A stretch of 10,188 nucleotides of DNA from Candidatus Aminicenantota bacterium (lineage in GTDB: Bacteria; Acidobacteriota; Aminicenantia; Aminicenantales; UBA4085): NCBI GenBank assembly GCA_003154255.1, contig PMCY01000318.1, forward strand, positions 1,866 through 12,053, written 5' to 3'. The notes beneath the pieces are model-generated. The model was not told the origin of the DNA and made no database searches. It was given only the letters and a program-made list of their open reading frames with translations. Of this stretch, positions 6,668 to 10,188 are shown piece by piece. The position numbers and the translations under genes are program-made. The number at the start of each line of letters is the position of its first letter. Position 1 is the first letter of the stretch.

Positions 6668-6700
6668 GTCCTTATCCGTTCCGGCGGAACGGATAAGGAC
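6668..6700 (+). repeat. Perfect 15-bp-arm hairpin just upstream of resB
   Basis: GTCCTTATCCGTTCC (6668-6682) and GGAACGGATAAGGAC (6686-6700) are exact reverse complements with a 3-base GGC centre. It ends directly before the GGAAAGAG that precedes resB, 18 bases from the resB ATG. No T run follows on either strand, so it is not an ordinary intrinsic terminator. The 3' arm contains AAGGA (6695-6699), a Shine-Dalgarno-like sequence that would be buried in the stem. It could be a translational control hairpin, a processing site, or a large palindromic operator. Confidence 0.7.
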
Positions 6701-6718
6701 GGAAAGAGATGGATATTC

Positions 6719-8092
6719 ATGAAGCGCATCTTTAAATTCCTGTCGTCGATCAAGCTGGCCATCATCCTCCTGATCATTCTGGCCGCCGCCTCGATTCTGG
6801 GCACTCTCATACCGCAGGGACGGAGCCTGGAGGAATATACGGCCCGCTATGGAATGCTCTCGGGGGCCCTGATCAAGCTTCAACTCACGACCCTTTACCA
6901 CTCGGTCTGGTACCTGGCCCTGCTGTTCTTTTTCGCCCTGAACATCATCGTCTGTACGCTGACCCGGCTGTCCGCCAAGCTGAACCGGGCCTCCCGGCCG
7001 AAGGTGGAAAGCGAAGCGAAGGCCCTGCAGGCCCTCAAAAACAAGGACCGTATTAAAAGGAACGCGCCGCTCCAGGCCGCGCAGGCCGAAACGGTTGCCC
7101 GCCTCAAAGCTTCCCGCTATAAGATCAGGACTTCGGCCGCCGGAAACCGCGTCTCGCTCCTGGCCCGCAAGCGCATCGCCGGAATCTTCGGCTCGGATGT
7201 CGTCCACGTCGGGCTTCTGGTCATTCTCTCCGGCGGAGTCATCAGCGGCCTGACCAGCGTCCGCCAGAACCTGGAGATGCGGGAAGGCCAGGTCGTCTCC
7301 ATCCCGGCCACGGATTTCAGCCTGCGCCTGGATAAGTTCACGACATTGTATTATCCCGACGGCAGCGTCAAGACCTGGATCAGCGACCTGACCGTTCTGG
7401 AGGGCGACCGGACCGTCCTGACCCGCAAGGTCGAGGTCAACCGGCCCCTCAACTATAAGGGATTCAACTTCTACCAGACGAGCTATGGCTATAACTGGGA
7501 CTCCCCCGCCGTCGAGATCGGAGCCAAAAAGAAATCGGACCCGGCCTATGCGAAGAAGGTCAAGGTCAAAGTCGGGGAACGCGCCCTCCTCGACGACAAG
7601 GACCAGCTGACCGTTTCCGTCGTCCGCTTTCTGCCCGATTTCGTCCTGGGCGAAGGGAACCAGCCCGAAACGAGATCGCTCCAGCCCAACAATCCCGCCG
7701 CCCTCGTCGAGGGGTTCCGCGGCGGCGAGAAGATCATCACGGGCTGGGTTTTCGCCAATTACCCCGATTGGGACCAGATGCACTCGGCCAACGCCAAGGA
7801 CAAAGCGGCCCCGACCGACCTGGTCTTCCAGCTGAAGAGCTTTGAAGCCGGCCAGTTCTCGGTGCTCGAAGCGGCCAAGGATCCGGGCGTTCCGCTGATC
7901 TGGATAGGCTGCGTCCTGGTCATGGCCGGCTTCGGCCTGGCCTTCTACTGGCCGACCTGGGAAATCAAGGCCGTCTTCGAGGAAACACTGGGCAAAACCG
8001 ACATCGTTCTGGGCGGACTGGCCGCCAAGAGCCGCGAGTCATTCGCCGTCGAATTCGAGGCCGTCGCGGCCGATTTGAGGAGATCGAAATGA
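6719..8092 (+). CDS. resB: ResB/Ccs1, System II cytochrome c biogenesis protein
   Basis: ResB forms with CcsA the complex that carries haem across the inner membrane and attaches it to CxxCH of apocytochromes. I chose the ATG at 6719 (457 residues), which opens with MKRIFKFLSSIKLAIILLII, the standard ResB start; the preceding GGAAAGAG is a modest ribosome-binding site. Membrane segments: about 13-31, 63-83, 160-179 and 390-410, with a large periplasmic loop of roughly 180-388 between the third and fourth, as in the family. Recognisable motifs: LGTLIPQG (27-34), the third-helix His in DVVHVGLLVILSGG (H163), and NRPLNYKGFNFYQTSYG (241-257). A cytosolic tail of about 45 residues follows the last helix. 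Length is normal for bacterial ResB. The stop overlaps the ccsA start. A separate thiol-reducing partner (CcdA, ResA/CcsX) is not in the window. Confidence 0.93.
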   Translation: MKRIFKFLSSIKLAIILLIILAAASILGTLIPQGRSLEEYTARYGMLSGALIKLQLTTLYHSVWYLALLFFFALNIIVCTLTRLSAKLNRASRPKVESEAKALQALKNKDRIKRNAPLQAAQAETVARLKASRYKIRTSAAGNRVSLLARKRIAGIFGSDVVHVGLLVILSGGVISGLTSVRQNLEMREGQVVSIPATDFSLRLDKFTTLYYPDGSVKTWISDLTVLEGDRTVLTRKVEVNRPLNYKGFNFYQTSYGYNWDSPAVEIGAKKKSDPAYAKKVKVKVGERALLDDKDQLTVSVVRFLPDFVLGEGNQPETRSLQPNNPAALVEGFRGGEKIITGWVFANYPDWDQMHSANAKDKAAPTDLVFQLKSFEAGQFSVLEAAKDPGVPLIWIGCVLVMAGFGLAFYWPTWEIKAVFEETLGKTDIVLGGLAAKSRESFAVEFEAVAADLRRSK

Positions 8093-8877
8093 GCGAATCC
8101 ACGCTGTTCGGACTGGCGTTCATTCTTTTTTGTCTGGCCGCGCTCGTCTATCTGGCGTTTCAATTCTCGAAGAAGAGCTCCCTGGCGAATGTCGGTTTCT
8201 GGATCGCCGCGGCGGGCTTGACCAGCCATACCGCCGCCCTGATCTTCCGGACGATCAGCAGCGGTCACGCCCCGTTTACCAACATGTTCGAGTCGATGTC
8301 GTTCCTGGCCTGGGCCATCCTCTTGGCCTTTCTGATCATTGACCGAAAATACAAGATCCCCAGGATCGGGGCTTACATCCTGCTCATCGTCATCGGCATC
8401 GTGGCCCTGGCTTCTACCCCGCTCATGCCCAAAGAGGCCACGCCGCTCGTTCCGGCCCTGCAGAGCTATTGGCTCTGGTTGCACGTCTCGGTCACCATGC
8501 TCGGCGAGGCCTTCTTCGCCGTGGCCTTCATCGCCAGCATCATGTATCTCACGGCCAAGGAGCCGGAGAAGAAGGACAAGATGGACTCCGTCGGCTATCG
8601 CTGCGTGGCCGTCGGCTTCCCCCTTTTCACCCTGGGCGGGCTGATCTTCGGCATGGTCTGGGCCTACAAGGCCTGGGGGACCTACTGGAGCTGGGATCCC
8701 AAGGAAGTCTGGAGCCTCATCACCTGGATCGTCTTCGCCCTCTATCTCCACACCCGCATTGTCATGGGCTGGAAAGGAAAGCGCTCGGCCATCATCGCCC
8801 TGATCGGCTTCCTGGCCGCCCTGTTCACCTATTTCGGCGTGAATTATCTTCTCGCCGGCCTGCACAGCTACGCTTGA
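8089..8877 (+). CDS. ccsA: CcsA/ResC-type haem lyase, System II cytochrome c biogenesis
   Basis: This 262-residue polytopic protein has about eight membrane segments. It carries the tryptophan-rich WWD haem-handling motif at 196-213 (WGTYWSWDPKEVWSLITW), the diagnostic feature of CcsA/CcmC/CcmF proteins. Family His are visible at H47 (TSHTAAL), H132 (WLWLHVSV), H221 (LYLHTR) and H259 (GLHSYA), placed as expected for haem ligands. The segment APFTNMFESMSFLAW (61-75) is also typical. The ATG overlaps the resB stop as ATGA, and GAGGAG lies a few bases ahead, so the two are translationally coupled. Known role: with ResB it forms the System II synthase that attaches haem on the periplasmic side. 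In this locus the clients are presumably the multihaem proteins on both sides. Names vary (ccsA, ccsB, resC). Confidence 0.94.
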   Translation: MSESTLFGLAFILFCLAALVYLAFQFSKKSSLANVGFWIAAAGLTSHTAALIFRTISSGHAPFTNMFESMSFLAWAILLAFLIIDRKYKIPRIGAYILLIVIGIVALASTPLMPKEATPLVPALQSYWLWLHVSVTMLGEAFFAVAFIASIMYLTAKEPEKKDKMDSVGYRCVAVGFPLFTLGGLIFGMVWAYKAWGTYWSWDPKEVWSLITWIVFALYLHTRIVMGWKGKRSAIIALIGFLAALFTYFGVNYLLAGLHSYA

Positions 8878-8896
8878 GATAAGAAAGGATGCTTTC

Positions 8897-10188
8897 ATGA
8901 CCGGGACCGCCGCCGAACCCGTTCCCGTCCCCGCGGATGCGGGCGCGCCCCCGCCGCCGGAGCCGAAGAAGAAAAAGAAGAAGAAGATCCTGCGGATCGT
9001 CCTGATCGCCGCCGTGGCCTTGGTTATCGTCTTCGTCGCCGCGATCGAAATGACCTCGACGTCTTCGTTCTGCTCGTCCTGCCATTATATGAAATCCTTC
9101 TACCAGAGCTGGAAGACGTCGTCGCACGGCAAGATCGAGTGCAAGGTGTGCCATTATCCGCCCGGCATCCGCAACACCATCCGGGCCAAAATCGAGGGCC
9201 TGGTCATGGTCGGTCGCTATTGGACCAAGCTCTACCTGAAATCCAAGCCCTGGGCCGAGATCCAGGACGAGAGCTGCCTGCAAAAGGGCTGCCACGACCG
9301 CCGCCTCCTCGAAGGCCAGGTCAAGTTCAAGACCGTCGTCTTCGACCACAAGGCCCATTTCGCGGACCTCAAGCGCGGCAAGCAGCTTCGCTGCACGACG
9401 TGCCATTCGCAGATGGTCCAGGGCGAACATATCACCGTGACCGAGGCCGCCTGCTTCATCTGCCACTTCAAGAAGACCGAGAACTCGCCCCAGGTCAGCG
9501 CCTGCGCCAACTGCCATAAGAAAGAAACCTTGACCGCTCCCCAGTCCCGCTACAACCACACCGTCGTCTTCGAACGGGATTTTAAATGCGACAAGTGCCA
9601 CAGCCAGGTCGTGGTGGGCGACGGGGCCGTGCCCCGGGAGAACTGCTTCAAATGCCACTTCGAAAAGGAGCGGCTGGATAAATACGGCGATACCACGGTC
9701 ATCCACGACATGCACATCGCCAGGAACAAGATCGAGTGCACCCAATGCCATTTGGCCATCCAGCATAAGATCGTCAAGGACATCGAGACGATCGCCGACT
9801 GCCGCGCCTGCCACACCGGGTCCCACCAGGCCCAGAAGATACTTTTCACCGGTACGGGCGGCCGGGGTGTCGATCACCCCATGCCCAACGTCATGCTGGA
9901 GAAGGGCCTGAGCTGCAAGGGCTGCCATATGTTCCATGAGGAAACCGGCGGACTGCAGGTCCGGAGCCAGACGGCCGTCTCGCGCGAACAGGCTTGCGAG
10001 TCCTGCCACGGCAAGGGATTCGGGGACATCCTCAAGAACTGGGAGAGTTCGACCCGCCAGAAGCTTCTGGCCATCAACGGCATCTATCAAGCCGCTCTCC
10101 AGGAAATCCGCAAGGCCGCCCCGGCCCGGCGGGCCGCGGCCGAAAAGCTCCTCCAGGACGCGGCCTTCAACATCGACGTGGTGGACCG
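8897..10188 (+). CDS. NapC/NirT-like membrane-anchored multihaem cytochrome c (3' end outside window)
   Basis: I translated this frame by hand: 430 residues to the right edge with no stop. The ATG at 8897 follows ccsA by 19 bp; AAGAAAGGA lies just ahead. Order: a cytosolic tail rich in Pro and Ala, seven Lys in a row (24-30), a single membrane anchor (about 31-50), then FCSSCHYMKSFYQSW (58-72), which resembles the first haem site of NapC/NirT/NrfH quinol dehydrogenases. Haem motifs start at residues 59, 82, 127, 166, 186, 203, 231, 250, 281, 302, 340 and 367. The third is CLQKGCH, a CX4CH form known from cytochromes c3. Twelve haems exceed the four or five of NapC/NirT. The stretch 375-430 is helical, Ala-rich and haem-free. 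Inference: it oxidises menaquinol and passes electrons to the periplasmic decahaem protein. It could equally serve another reductase beyond the edge. Confidence 0.88.
   Translation, partial: MTGTAAEPVPVPADAGAPPPPEPKKKKKKKILRIVLIAAVALVIVFVAAIEMTSTSSFCSSCHYMKSFYQSWKTSSHGKIECKVCHYPPGIRNTIRAKIEGLVMVGRYWTKLYLKSKPWAEIQDESCLQKGCHDRRLLEGQVKFKTVVFDHKAHFADLKRGKQLRCTTCHSQMVQGEHITVTEAACFICHFKKTENSPQVSACANCHKKETLTAPQSRYNHTVVFERDFKCDKCHSQVVVGDGAVPRENCFKCHFEKERLDKYGDTTVIHDMHIARNKIECTQCHLAIQHKIVKDIETIADCRACHTGSHQAQKILFTGTGGRGVDHPMPNVMLEKGLSCKGCHMFHEETGGLQVRSQTAVSREQACESCHGKGFGDILKNWESSTRQKLLAINGIYQAALQEIRKAAPARRAAAEKLLQDAAFNIDVVD

Larger units (their letters stand above)
6322..6718. promoter_or_regulatory. 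AT-rich divergent intergenic region between the receiver gene and resB
   Basis: This stretch of 397 bases has no convincing gene. It is much richer in A+T than its neighbours, mainly from about 6385 to 6660. It must hold the promoters for the minus-strand operon and for resB-ccsA-cytochrome. Visible items, listed separately: TATAAT boxes on the minus strand, a candidate promoter on the plus strand, the 12-bp direct repeat TATTATAGAATC, two short inverted repeats, and a long perfect hairpin at its right end. I see no tRNA, no clear FNR/CRP palindrome and no sigma-54 -24/-12 element. The frame of resB is open back to 6548, but that extension does not read like protein. Confidence 0.6.

Noticed and set aside
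6548..6718. A 57-residue N-terminal extension of resB from the upstream ATG
   Set aside because: It would translate the candidate -10 region and the perfect hairpin. The standard ResB start MKRIFKFLSSIKLA begins at 6719.
6410..7783. A 457-codon open frame on the minus strand across resB and the divergent region
   Set aside because: It is antisense to a clear ResB and its start lies inside resB without a ribosome-binding site. Its residues are low-complexity Asp/Gly/Gln-rich, and it runs through the AT-rich promoter region.
7945..8898. A 317-codon open frame on the minus strand across ccsA
   Set aside because: It is antisense to CcsA with its WWD motif. Its translation is Gly/Asp/Glu/Gln-rich and unlike a folded protein.
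8825..10090. A 421-codon open frame on the minus strand across the NapC-like gene
   Set aside because: It is antisense to twelve haem motifs in frame, and its Ala/Leu/Asp-rich content shows no domain.
1..10188. Insertion sequences, CRISPR arrays, tRNA or rRNA genes
   Set aside because: No transposase, terminal repeats, regularly spaced repeats or cloverleaf sequences are seen. The only repeated elements are haem motifs within proteins and the short repeats listed.

Overview
The window is GC-rich bacterial DNA from a Gram-negative organism (outer-membrane barrel, periplasmic c-type cytochromes, Sec signal peptides). It reads as one functional theme: making and wiring multiheme c-type cytochromes for electron transfer across the cell envelope. 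I count 33 haem-attachment motifs (32 CxxCH and one CX4CH) in about 10 kb. System II cytochrome c maturation, the receiver's KLIRWSL motif and the style of the cytochromes fit Acidobacteriota/Aminicenantota or a deltaproteobacterial-type lineage, but the phylum is only a guess.

Left part, all on the minus strand and read from right to left: a stand-alone response-regulator receiver (5941-6321), a periplasmic decahaem cytochrome of the MtrA/PioA/DmsE type (4961-5833, TTG start), an MtrB/PioB-type outer-membrane barrel (3039-4946), and a large secreted decahaem cytochrome made of two tandem five-haem halves with EF-hand-like loops (851-3013). A strong intrinsic terminator (791-823) closes this unit. 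Next comes a separately promoted membrane sensor (start 692, runs off the left edge) with one CxxCH in its periplasmic domain and a HAMP segment. The three middle genes form a complete candidate porin-cytochrome conduit. The receiver and the haem sensor flanking it are plausible regulators.

Centre: an AT-rich divergent intergenic region (6322-6718) with candidate promoters on both strands, a 12-bp direct repeat, small inverted repeats, and a perfect 15-bp-arm hairpin just upstream of the resB ribosome-binding site.

Right part, plus strand: resB (6719-8092) and ccsA (8089-8877, ATGA overlap), the System II haem-ligation pair, then after 19 bp a NapC/NirT-like membrane-anchored multihaem cytochrome (8897 onward, 12 motifs before the right edge).

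Inferred model: the NapC-like protein takes electrons from quinol, the periplasmic decahaem protein carries them into the barrel, and the large decahaem protein passes them outside. ResB and CcsA attach the haems, and the haem sensor with the receiver adjusts expression. Everything except the left-edge sensor and the right-edge cytochrome is complete in the window.
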